From positions 41,787 through 105,786 of the forward strand of contig NZ_KB907986.1 of the NCBI RefSeq assembly GCF_000382265.1: a DNA stretch of 64,000 nucleotides, in the 5' to 3' direction. The stretch is from Yoonia vestfoldensis DSM 16212. GTDB taxonomy: Bacteria; Pseudomonadota; Alphaproteobacteria; Rhodobacterales; Rhodobacteraceae. The notes beneath the pieces were generated by a model. It made no database searches, was not told the origin of the DNA, and was given only the letters and a program-made list of their open reading frames with translations. Of this stretch, positions 40,291 through 48,249 are shown piece by piece. The position numbers and the translations under genes are program-made. Within the stretch, counting starts at the first letter, position 1, and each line of letters begins with the position of its first letter.

Positions 40291-41343
40291 GCCGTTGTTG
40301 CGCAACTCCGGCCCGAGGCGTGACTGCCCCTTTCCCCACTGACGTCATGCCACGCGGATGATCTCAGCGGTGCCGAGGGCGTTGAAGCGGTTCATGAGGG
40401 CGATGCGGATGTGGATTTCGGCGGTTTGTCGGTCGGGGTCTCTTGCCATGATGCGCTCGCCGAAGGATTTCAAGCAGACCATCCTCGCTTCGATGCGGCT
40501 GCGGGCGTGGTATCCCGTCCAGCGTTTCCAGAATGCCCGACCGTAGTGCCGTGTGACCCGCAATGTCTCGTTTCTGACGCGTGCGGCCGGGCAGTCGTCT
40601 TTCCACAGGCGGCCGTTCCTGCGGATCGGGATGATCGCAGTGCCCTGCCGGTCGACGATGGCCTTGTGGCAGCGGCGCGTGTCATAGGCGCCGTCGGCTG
40701 TGACGGTGCCGATCTGCTCGTCCGCCGGGATCTGCCCGAGCAGATCGGGCAGCACGGGGCTGTCGCCGTCGCGGCTTGGGGTGAATTCCACGGCGCGGAT
40801 GTCGGATGTGGCCGGGTCCATGGCAAGATGGACCTTGCGCCACTAGCGGCGGCCCTGCACCCCGTGCTTGCGCGCCTGCCATTCGCCATCACCGAGGCAT
40901 TTGATACCGGTGCTGTCGACGAGCAGGTTCAGCGGCCCGTCGGCGCGGCGATAGGGAATCTGCACGGCTAAGGTCTTCTGCCTGCGGCACAGGGTAGAAA
41001 AGTCGGGCACCGGCCAGTCCAGCCCCGCCAGTTTCAGCAGGCTCGCCACCATCCCCGCGGTCTGTCTGAGCGGCAGCTTGAACAGTATCTTGATCGACAA
41101 ACAGAACTGTATGGCCGCATCGGAAAAGACCGGCGGACGTCCAGGCCGCCCGTCATGCGGCGCGCGCCAGGTCATGTCCTTATCGATCCAGATCAGCAGG
41201 GACCCCCGCTTGCGCAGCGACGCGTTGTAGCTGGACCAATTTGTCGTGCGGTAGCAGGCAGGTGATGGCTTGCTCATGCGGCACGTCTAACGGCATGGAT
41301 TCACAAAGTGAATCCTCCGTCGTCAGACTTTTGCAACAACGCC
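40291..41343 (-). mobile_element. IS5-family insertion sequence (about 1.05 kb)
   Basis: The left end GCCGTTGTTGCGCAAC (from 40291) and the inverted right end GGCGTTGTTGCAAAAG (from 41343 backward) form an imperfect terminal repeat; 16 of the first 23 positions match. Between them is one transposase gene on the minus strand. No target duplication is evident in the flanks, and the left flank is dctM while the right flank is an unrelated gene. This suggests an adjacent deletion or recombination after insertion. Ends are estimated to within a few bases. Confidence 0.75.
40345..41277 (-). pseudogene. IS5-family transposase interrupted by an in-frame TAG
   Basis: The two readable halves are in the same frame and together cover about 310 codons. 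The N-terminal half includes GRPPVFSDAAIQFCLSIK and the first catalytic Asp in LLVDSTGIKCLG. The C-terminal half has the second Asp in VTADGAYDTRRCH and the Glu in RSRIEARMVCLKSF. They are separated by a single TAG (40843-40845) in GVQGRR*WRKVHLA. This looks like one base change in an otherwise complete gene, so the element is probably inactive unless the stop is read through. Confidence 0.82.
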
Positions 41344-41365
41344 CTTTGCCATCCCCAACAGGGCA

Positions 41366-43156
41366 TTACCGCAGAATTTCAAAAAGCACCTGGCCGGGAT
41401 TGGAAAGCGGCACCCGCCGCAGCCAATTCGCGGTCCCGCCTTGTGCAAGATCGGTCGCGAATGCACTGTCGTATGTGCCTCCGGCGCATAAGAGCAGATA
41501 GGTCGCTCCGGTCGCCAAAAGGTAGGATTCCATGTCGTCTTCTTCCAGGGTGAACGGGGTATAGCTGTTCGCAAATGCCGCTGCGCTGCGATGAAACGCA
41601 GCCGACAGGGTATCATGATGCGTCGCCCAGATAATCTGCGCGCCGAAATGGGGCGAAACGATAATCTTTCCAGGAGGGGCTTCGTTGAGCGTGACCAACG
41701 ATGCGTAGCTCCGGCAACTGGTAAAGGTCGTCCTTGCCTCAGACGCGCTTGCTGCCTTGTTCTGTTCGAGTATCGGACGCAAGTTTATCGCGATTGCGGT
41801 CGGCGTGATCATCACAACCGTCATCAACGTCGCATAGACAACCTGCACGACATCACGACCCGCATGATACGCGATCAGACGGCGCGCGATGACATAGCCC
41901 GCAATCATTGGGACGACGGCAGCCGGAAGGTTGACCATGCGCATCTGCAAACAAACAAGACCCGCTCCGGCAAGACACAAGAGCAGCAGCAGACCAAGTG
42001 CCCGCGTCCTTTCACGTGAAATATCCGGGTTGCGGCGGTCAAGGAAATGCTGGGTTGCGCCAGCGATCAGTGCGGCAAATACCGGAAGAACAAGGACAAT
42101 TGCACCGACAGGGTTGCGCGCGATCAATTCCCAAAGCGGTGCCATCTCGATAAAATCATTTTTCATCATCTGCTGTAGATAAAGCGGAAGCTCTGCATAT
42201 GGCCCAGCGGTACACGGGCCAATCAAGGGCCATGTCAGACCAAGACCGAGGACCGATATGATCGCGGTGCAGGCAAGGTAGACGAGAGGCTGAGAATGGA
42301 GACGACGCGACACAAGCGGCAATAGACACGCGGCAGCGGCAACCCCGATCAGCGCAACCACAGGCAAAGCAAGCTGATCACAACGCGGCATCAAAAGCGC
42401 GCTTGGCGCCGTCTGACCAACCCAAAACACCACCGACGACATCCCGATTGACAGGCAGAATGCGACAAGCCTGGCGCGCGACGGGCTGGTCAGGGAGGAC
42501 AGGTAAACCAGCATCCCTACGGTCAAGACAAACAGCAACGCCTCGAGGCCCACGGCCAACGAAAAACCTGCCGCAAGGCCGATTGCGACCCCTGATATTC
42601 TAGGACGGTCGGGCCAGACAAGGCCGAATGCCATGGTGAGCATCATCAATATCTGCACATTGTGATGGTCAATCATCCCCGGCCCCATATACAGGTCCGC
42701 AAAGACAGGCCAAAACATCAGACAGGCCACCGCGACACAGGCCGCTGCTGTCCCAAAAACGCGGCGCGTGCCAAACCCGACAATCAGAAAGCCAAGGATG
42801 ACCATCAGCGTCGACCAAACGGTGACGCCGATTTGCTCGGCCGTCTGCATCGGCAGCACAAGCGACAGCGGGTAAATGATCGACGCAATGCCGGCATCGA
42901 TATAACGCGACCAATGCACCGGCAGCCCCACCGGCGGGTTGATCCGGTATTGGGTCATGTCGAACCAGCCTTGCCCTGCAATCAGGTGGCGCACGGACAT
43001 CAGCCGCAACACATCGTCGTTGTTGAGGCGCGCGAAACTTTCGGGGCCGCCAATCGCGAATATCACCCCGTTGACAAGAGCAAGTGCCAGCGCACACGAC
43101 AGGGCGATCAGGAAAGCGTTTTCTTGCAGATAGCGGATCAGCCTTGCCGAATTCAT
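41366..43156 (-). CDS. Polytopic membrane protein, probable GT-C fold glycosyltransferase
   Basis: This 596-residue protein has about 12 membrane helices and a soluble C-terminal domain of about 130 residues. After helix 1 the loop carries LNNDDVLRLMSVRHLIAG, and the third loop has GPGMIDHHNVQI; paired acidic residues and a DHH motif in these loops are typical of GT-C enzymes such as STT3/PglB and relatives. It may transfer sugar from a lipid carrier at the periplasmic face. No glycan genes lie beside it. It abuts the IS5 element but looks complete at both ends. Substrate unknown. Confidence 0.65.
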   Translation of the reverse strand: MNSARLIRYLQENAFLIALSCALALALVNGVIFAIGGPESFARLNNDDVLRLMSVRHLIAGQGWFDMTQYRINPPVGLPVHWSRYIDAGIASIIYPLSLVLPMQTAEQIGVTVWSTLMVILGFLIVGFGTRRVFGTAAACVAVACLMFWPVFADLYMGPGMIDHHNVQILMMLTMAFGLVWPDRPRISGVAIGLAAGFSLAVGLEALLFVLTVGMLVYLSSLTSPSRARLVAFCLSIGMSSVVFWVGQTAPSALLMPRCDQLALPVVALIGVAAAACLLPLVSRRLHSQPLVYLACTAIISVLGLGLTWPLIGPCTAGPYAELPLYLQQMMKNDFIEMAPLWELIARNPVGAIVLVLPVFAALIAGATQHFLDRRNPDISRERTRALGLLLLLCLAGAGLVCLQMRMVNLPAAVVPMIAGYVIARRLIAYHAGRDVVQVVYATLMTVVMITPTAIAINLRPILEQNKAASASEARTTFTSCRSYASLVTLNEAPPGKIIVSPHFGAQIIWATHHDTLSAAFHRSAAAFANSYTPFTLEEDDMESYLLATGATYLLLCAGGTYDSAFATDLAQGGTANWLRRVPLSNPGQVLFEILR

Positions 43157-43628
43157 CGGTCTCTTTCCGGCGTTAGGTTCTTTGAACGCATATCACGGAG
43201 GGAAACAGCCACACACCTTAAACGCGCAATCGATTCCGCAGAATTATGGCTGTTGCACGAGGGCCGCAAATCTGATCCGCCATGCGGAACAGAAATCGGG
43301 ATTGCATCCGAATGACGGCAGATCCGCAGCCTGAACACAGAATGACTTATGCAACAGGGGTGAACCAACAATCTTGATGCCCAGTCCGCATCAGACAGAG
43401 ACGCTTGAAACATCTCTCGTCCAAGCAAGGATGCGTGCCATCAGGCAGGCCTTTGGGTCAGGTCGCGAGATGATCGTGATCGCTCTGCTATGACCGGCGG
43501 CCCGCGCGGTTGTTGCGATAGCGGAGGCTTTGATCACCTTGGCGCAACGCAACGGGATGCAACTTTGCAGGCGTTGGCAGTTTGGACGAAGCGCATCACC
43601 ACGTCCGATGATGCGCGCCATCTTTTCG
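43157..43628. other. Intergenic stretch without a supported gene
   Basis: About 470 bp lie between the GT-C-like gene and the cyd operon end. Frames of up to about 97 codons occur on the minus strand, but none has a ribosome site or recognisable sequence. Readable segments near 43430-43630 could be remnants of an older gene. No hairpin or RNA gene was recognised. Confidence 0.45.
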
Positions 43629-43736
43629 TCAGGGGTTGATCGCAAGGCGTATGGCGTAGGCGACAACAAAGAGAGCCAGCACACTCAAAAGCCAAATGGC
43701 GACGAACCAGCCGAGTTTGCGAAATGTGGCAGCCAT
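43629..43736 (-). CDS. CydX-like small subunit of cytochrome bd oxidase (DUF2474 type)
   Basis: This 35-codon gene encodes a single-helix protein, MAATFRKLGWFVAIWLLSVL followed by ALFVVAYAIRLAINP. The form (basic N-terminus, K-L-G-W-F, one helix) fits the DUF2474 small proteins encoded after cioB, which are counterparts of CydX. Its ATG overlaps the cydB stop by one base (TGATG), so translation is coupled to cydB. It would stabilise the haem site of the oxidase in the inner membrane. Confidence 0.85.
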   Translation of the reverse strand: MAATFRKLGWFVAIWLLSVLALFVVAYAIRLAINP

Positions 43737-44737
43737 CAGTGATATCCCTCTGCTGGGTCAATCTTGCCGCGGAACACCCAATAGGCATAGGCGGTATAGG
43801 CAAGGATCATCGGGACCAGCACGACGGTGCCCACCAATGCAAACCGCAAGCTTTTGTCAGGTGCGGCGGCCTCTACGATCGTCAGGCTGGGCGGAACGAT
43901 ATTGGGATAGAAACTGATCCCGATGCCGATGAAGCACAGCACAAAGATGCTGATCGCGGCCAGAAATGGTTGATTGTCCTTGCCCGCCTTCAGCCCGGTA
44001 AACAGCGCCCATGCGGCGGCCAGCAGGGCACCCGGCATCAACACACTGAATATGCTGCCCGGCAGGTTGAACCAGCGATGGAAATACACCGGATCCTGGA
44101 ACGGGGTCATGATGCTGACGATCCCGATAAAGCCAAGTGTCCCCGCCCCGAGCCACCACGCATGGTTTTGCATCTGGCGCTGCAGGTTACCTTCGGTCTT
44201 CATGATGATCCATGTCGCGCCCAACAAAGCATAGCCGACGACAACGGCAAACCCCGTCAGGACCGAGAACAGGCTCAGCCAATCCCACCATCCGCCCGCA
44301 TAGGCCCGGTCCGCCACTTCGATCCCCTGAACCAAAGCACCCAATGCGATCCCCTGCATGAACGCCGCGACAATCGAGCCACCAAAGAAAGCGATATCCC
44401 AGACCGGTTTCCATCTTTCGGTGCGCCAACGGTATTCAAATGCGACGCCGCGAAAAATCAGGGCCAACAACATCAAGATGATGGGCATGTACAATGCCGG
44501 CATGATGACCGCGTAAGCCAGCGGGAAAACGGCAAACAGCCCTCCACCGCCCAGCACCAACCAAGTCTCGTTGCCATCCCAGATGGGCGCAACAGAGTTC
44601 ATCATCATCGCCTTTTCCCGCTCTCCCTCGGCGAGAGGGAAAAGAATCCCGACCCCAAGGTCAAACCCGTCAAGGATGACATAGGTCAGGACCGCAAAAG
44701 CGATGATGCCAGCCCAGATAAAGGAAAGTTCAAACAT
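43736..44737 (-). CDS. cydB: Cytochrome bd ubiquinol oxidase subunit II (second copy, CioB-like)
   Basis: This 333-residue membrane protein starts MFELSFIWAGIIAFAVLTYV (20 residues), then ILDGFDLGVGILFPL and WDGNETWLVLGGGGLFAVF, all typical of CydB/CioB. The ATG at 44737 has AAGGAG 7 nt upstream, deciding against a longer frame. It starts 10 nt after the cydA stop and is followed by the overlapping small subunit gene. Confidence 0.95.
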   Translation of the reverse strand: MFELSFIWAGIIAFAVLTYVILDGFDLGVGILFPLAEGEREKAMMMNSVAPIWDGNETWLVLGGGGLFAVFPLAYAVIMPALYMPIILMLLALIFRGVAFEYRWRTERWKPVWDIAFFGGSIVAAFMQGIALGALVQGIEVADRAYAGGWWDWLSLFSVLTGFAVVVGYALLGATWIIMKTEGNLQRQMQNHAWWLGAGTLGFIGIVSIMTPFQDPVYFHRWFNLPGSIFSVLMPGALLAAAWALFTGLKAGKDNQPFLAAISIFVLCFIGIGISFYPNIVPPSLTIVEAAAPDKSLRFALVGTVVLVPMILAYTAYAYWVFRGKIDPAEGYH

Positions 44738-44747
44738 GTCGTGCTCC

Positions 44748-46157
44748 TTACTCGCCTGGAATTGCGTCAGGGTCGGTCTGCATGATGGGCGTGATCCCAG
44801 CTGTCCGGATCGGACCATCCTTGAGCCCCAGATGAACGGTTCCGGCTGGCTTGTTCATCATGCGCAGCAAATAGAACGTGCCCGCGCCAAAGACGAAGAA
44901 ATAGACGACGATAAACGCCAGCAGAGATGCGGCCACTGCGGGTGCGGCAACCGGGGCCAGACTGTCGCTGGTGCGCAGCAGGCCATAGACCGTGAAAGGT
45001 TGGCGTCCGACTTCGGTCGTAATCCAGCCTGCCAAAACGGCCACAAATCCCATTGGTCCCATCACCATGGCGGCGCGGTGCAGCATCGGTGTGTCATAGA
45101 GCCGCCCGCGATACCGCCGCCAGGCGGCCCATGCACCCAGACCCAGCATGGCAAACCCAAGGCCGACCATCACGCGGAAGCTCCAGAAGACGATCGCCAC
45201 AGGCGGCTCGTCTTCGTCGGGAATTGTGTCCAGCCCGTCAAGCGGCGCACCCCATTCGTGTTTCAGGATAAGGCTCGAAACCTGGGGAATTTGCACTGCA
45301 TAGTCGATCCGCTTTTCGTCCGGGTTGGGGATGCCAAACAGGATCAGTGGCGCGCCATCAGGATGGCTGTCATAATGCCCTTCCATGGCCATGACCTTGG
45401 CTGGCTGATGTTCCAATGTGTTGATCCCATGAAAGTCGCCCGCAAGGATTTGCAGCGGAGCCACAACGATCAACATCCACATTGCCATCGAAAACATCCG
45501 ACGGGCGGGCGCATCTTCGCGGTTGCGCAAAAGATGCAGACCTCCGACGCCGCCAACAACAAGGGCCGTCGTCAGATAGGCAGCTAGAACCATGTGAACC
45601 AAACGGTACGGGAAAGACGGGTTAAAGACGATCTGCCACCAATCTTCTGGTACGAACTGTCCAAGGTCATTGATGCTGTATCCAGCAGGTGTCTGCATCC
45701 AGGAATTGACCGACAAGATCCAGGTGGCGGACATCAGCGTCCCAAAGGCCACCATGGCCGTGGCAAACATGTGTAATTTGTCACCGACGCGTTCCCGCCC
45801 GAACAACATGATCCCAAGAAACCCTGCCTCGAGAAAAAACGCCGAGAGGACTTCGTAAGCCATCAACGGCCCTAAGACCGGTCCAGCTTTGTCGGAAAAC
45901 ACCGACCAATTCGTCCCGAACTGGTAGGACATGACAATGCCCGACACGACGCCCATGCCGAAGGCGACCGCAAAGATTTTTTTCCAGTAGTTGAACAAGG
46001 TCAGATATGTTTTGTCCCTCGTGCGGAGCCACAAGCCATTCAGCACGGCCAGATAGCTGGCCAGCCCGATAGAAAACGCAGGAAAGATGATGTGAAACGA
46101 CACTGTGAATGCAAACTGCATTCGGGCGAGTGTTTCTGCGGTCATACCGTCAAACAT
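44748..46157 (-). CDS. cydA: Cytochrome bd ubiquinol oxidase subunit I (second copy, CioA-like)
   Basis: This 469-residue quinol-oxidising subunit has the haem-ligand His in FTVSFHIIFPAFS, GMGVVSGIVMSYQFGTNWS, NSWMQTPAGYS and the short quinol loop of the cyanide-insensitive class. It resembles Pseudomonas CioA more than the first cydA of this window does. Upstream on the same strand, after 51 bp, is an EF-hand protein gene, and before that a peroxiredoxin; the five genes probably form one operon controlled from the region next to the Rrf2 gene. Confidence 0.95.
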   Translation of the reverse strand: MFDGMTAETLARMQFAFTVSFHIIFPAFSIGLASYLAVLNGLWLRTRDKTYLTLFNYWKKIFAVAFGMGVVSGIVMSYQFGTNWSVFSDKAGPVLGPLMAYEVLSAFFLEAGFLGIMLFGRERVGDKLHMFATAMVAFGTLMSATWILSVNSWMQTPAGYSINDLGQFVPEDWWQIVFNPSFPYRLVHMVLAAYLTTALVVGGVGGLHLLRNREDAPARRMFSMAMWMLIVVAPLQILAGDFHGINTLEHQPAKVMAMEGHYDSHPDGAPLILFGIPNPDEKRIDYAVQIPQVSSLILKHEWGAPLDGLDTIPDEDEPPVAIVFWSFRVMVGLGFAMLGLGAWAAWRRYRGRLYDTPMLHRAAMVMGPMGFVAVLAGWITTEVGRQPFTVYGLLRTSDSLAPVAAPAVAASLLAFIVVYFFVFGAGTFYLLRMMNKPAGTVHLGLKDGPIRTAGITPIMQTDPDAIPGE

Positions 46158-46180
46158 GGTGTTTGCCTCAGTTGAGTACC

Positions 46181-46208
46181 CGGCACTTCAGAGCGCCGCT
46201 AAGTGCCG
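46181..46208 (-). other. Stem-loop between the EF-hand gene and cydA
   Basis: CGGCACTT (46181-46188) and AAGTGCCG (46201-46208) are a perfect 8-bp inverted repeat with a 12-nt loop. It lies immediately after the EF-hand stop codon. There is no T-run on either strand, so it more likely tunes mRNA stability or partial termination ahead of cydA than ends transcription. Confidence 0.55.
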
Positions 46209-46646
46209 TCAATTGCCCTGTGGACCAAAATCGCCACTGGTGATCGCGCCATCGCCATCGCGGTCCACTTGAGCGACCCAAGCGGCAGAATTGGCGATGA
46301 ATTCGTCCAGAGAGACTGCGCCATCTTGATTGGTGTCATTGAAGGCCAAGGTCAGGCCGACCTGCATCCGGTCGCCCCCTTTGCCGTGGCCGTCCGCATT
46401 GTTGTCCATGTCCGCTGCACGGGTTTCGTCGAACATCACATATTCTGCTGCATCCAGCATGCCGTTCTGATCATTGTCGAACATGTTGAAGACCATTTCA
46501 CGGCGTTCGACGACTTCGGCAACTGTGACCGCGCCGCTTGCGTCGAGATCCCAGTTGGCAATGAAATGCGACCCGGGCGTGTCCTGGGCCAAAGCGGCGA
46601 ATGGGACAAGTGCAGTTAATGTGGCGATTACGATGAGGTTTTTCAT
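46209..46646 (-). CDS. Exported EF-hand protein
   Basis: This 145-residue protein has a signal peptide (MKNLIVIATLTALVPFAALA, cleavage before QDT) and four EF-hand loops: DLDASGAVTVAE, DNDQNGMLDAAE, DTNQDGAVSLDE and DRDGDGAITSGD. It should bind calcium in the periplasm. Start chosen at 46646, with GGAAA about 8 nt upstream, because a start four codons earlier adds nothing to the signal. Its position between peroxiredoxin and cydA is unusual; a role in sensing or buffering at the membrane face is speculation. Confidence 0.85.
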   Translation of the reverse strand: MKNLIVIATLTALVPFAALAQDTPGSHFIANWDLDASGAVTVAEVVERREMVFNMFDNDQNGMLDAAEYVMFDETRAADMDNNADGHGKGGDRMQVGLTLAFNDTNQDGAVSLDEFIANSAAWVAQVDRDGDGAITSGDFGPQGN

Positions 46647-46676
46647 TGTAGTTTCCAATTTTGTCAGAGGGTCAGA

Positions 46677-47303
46677 CTAAAGTTTCACGGTCCGCAGGTA
46701 GGATCGGATCGTGTCATAGCCCTGCGGGAAAGCGATCGTTGCATCGGCGTCTGTTACCGACGGCGGGATGATCACCTTTTGGCCCGGTATCCAGTCTGCG
46801 GGGGTTGCGATTTTGTATTTATCGCCAGTTTGCAGCGCATCGATCACGCGCAGGATTTCATCGAAATTGCGTCCGACATTCATCGGATAGGTCATGGTCA
46901 GGCGAATTTTCTTGTCCGGGTCGATGGTGAACACCGACCGCACGGCAGCCGTCTCGCTCTCGCTGGGGTGGATCATGTCGTACAATTTGGCGATCTTCAG
47001 ATCTGCGTCGGCGACGATCGGAAAGCGCAACGTGGTTTTTTGCGTGTCGTTGACGTCATCAATCCACTTCAGGTGCTCTGCAACGGTGTCGGTCGATAAT
47101 CCGATCGGCTTCACGCCACGCGATGCAAACTGCGCGGCCAACTGCGCGGTGCGACCCATCTCTGTCGTACACACAGGGGTGAAATCTGCCGGGTGGCTGA
47201 AGAAGAACGCCCAGTCGTTGCCAATCCAATCGTGAAACCGGATGGGACCAGTCGTTGTCTCTGCAGAAAAGTCTGGGGCCGTGTCGCCGATTCTGAGGCT
47301 CAT
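46677..47303 (-). CDS. 1-Cys peroxiredoxin (Prx6 class)
   Basis: This 208-residue thioredoxin-fold peroxidase has the peroxidatic cysteine in HPADFTPVCTTEMG (Cys45), the Prx6 segment SVFTIDPDKKIRLTMTYPMN and the C-terminal DWIPGQKVIIPP region. No resolving cysteine is present, as in the 1-Cys class. It reduces hydrogen peroxide, organic peroxides or peroxynitrite in the cytoplasm. It is the first gene of the likely peroxiredoxin-EF-hand-cydAB operon, divergent from the Rrf2 regulator. Confidence 0.94.
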   Translation of the reverse strand: MSLRIGDTAPDFSAETTTGPIRFHDWIGNDWAFFFSHPADFTPVCTTEMGRTAQLAAQFASRGVKPIGLSTDTVAEHLKWIDDVNDTQKTTLRFPIVADADLKIAKLYDMIHPSESETAAVRSVFTIDPDKKIRLTMTYPMNVGRNFDEILRVIDALQTGDKYKIATPADWIPGQKVIIPPSVTDADATIAFPQGYDTIRSYLRTVKL

Positions 47304-47412
47304 GATGCTTATCCTATATTTGAAATAGTAGTTTTCTTTGCCTGCGTAACCGAAGCCATTTACAAAAGCAATACTTTCAATGTAACTTTAAGCTGCGACA
47401 ACAGGAAGCATC
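47304..47412. promoter_or_regulatory. Divergent control region of the peroxiredoxin operon and Rrf2 gene
   Basis: This AT-rich 109-bp region separates the two transcription units. TATTTGAAATA at 47317-47327 is a perfect palindrome around a central base and resembles AT-rich NsrR/Rrf2 operators. CATGATGCTT (47301-47310) and AAGCATCATG (47406-47415) are a perfect inverted pair that includes both start codons. No sigma-70 element was clear enough to call. Confidence 0.5.
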
Positions 47413-47877
47413 ATGAAACTGACCAGCTATACCAACTATGCCTTGCGTTCCTTGCAGCTTGCAGCGCTCAAATCGCCTGATCTTGTCCGCGTTGATGATG
47501 TGGCGAAGATCCACAACCTCTCACGCCCCCACATCATGAAGATCGTGCACGAACTGGGAAGGGCCGGTTATCTTGAAACCGTTCGGGGGCGGGGCGGTGG
47601 GTTTCGTCTTGCCCGTCCGCCCGAAGACATCATCGTCGGCGATGTGGTCAGGATCACGGAAGGTCCGCTTGATGTCGTCGAGTGCTTCAACCCAGAGAAA
47701 AACACTTGTCCGCTGATGGGGATCTGTATCTTGTCCCGGAAAATGCAGGACGCGACGGCGGCTTTTATGGCTGTCCTCGACGATCTGACGATAGCGCAAA
47801 TTGCGTCAAACCGTGGCCAACTGATGGAACGGATTGCCCCGTTGGAAATGCCTCGGACAGAGACAATGTCCCGATGA
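47413..47877 (+). CDS. Rrf2 family transcriptional regulator, NsrR-like
   Basis: This 154-residue regulator has the Rrf2 winged helix at residues 1-65 (MKLTSYTNYALRSLQLAA, SRPHIMKIVHEL, TVRGRGGGFRLARPPEDI). Three cysteines in ECFNPEKNTCPLMGICIL have C-x7-C-x5-C spacing, as in NsrR, so it probably binds an iron-sulfur cluster and senses nitric oxide; RirA and IscR are less good fits on spacing. It is divergent from the peroxiredoxin/bd-oxidase operon, which it likely controls. Confidence 0.86.
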   Translation: MKLTSYTNYALRSLQLAALKSPDLVRVDDVAKIHNLSRPHIMKIVHELGRAGYLETVRGRGGGFRLARPPEDIIVGDVVRITEGPLDVVECFNPEKNTCPLMGICILSRKMQDATAAFMAVLDDLTIAQIASNRGQLMERIAPLEMPRTETMSR

Positions 47878-48249
47878 CAGAGACACAACAACGAGCAGAA
47901 TGTTTCTTCCAAGCCCGGCAAGCCGCGTTCTGGGAACACCATCCTTTCTGACTTGCGAAAACCAGCCGGCAGAACGCTCGGATTCAAATTCAGACGATCA
48001 CGTTGCGGCCCGCGCAGGAGTATTTGCGGGCGTTGATCCCTATGCGCCAGACTTGTCGGCCACATGGCATGGACGACCTGCTGACAACGGAAGTGCTGGC
48101 AATGCGCGAGGAATGATCGGTTGAGTCACGCTTCGGGGACCGGATGATCGCAACTGGCGAAACCATTTTCGGCAAAACCCACTGGCGATTGTCCGTCCGC
48201 CCCTTTAGCATTTTCGCGCAGACGGCGACAAAACAAGGAGCAAAGGCGC
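47878..48249. other. Intergenic stretch with a possible gene remnant
   Basis: This 372-bp gap follows the Rrf2 gene. A plus-strand frame ending at about 48115 reads ITLRPAQEYLRALIPMRQ, then TCRPHGMDDLLTTEVLAMRE, and stops. It looks protein-like but has no good start, and no family was recognised, so it may be the tail of a lost gene. The last 100 bp must hold the GntR promoter. AAGGAG at 48236-48241 serves the GTG start of the GntR gene. Confidence 0.4.

Noticed and set aside
43391..43684. A 97-codon minus-strand frame before the small cyd gene
   Set aside because: It overlaps the well-supported 35-residue CydX-like gene in another frame and has no start signal or family likeness.
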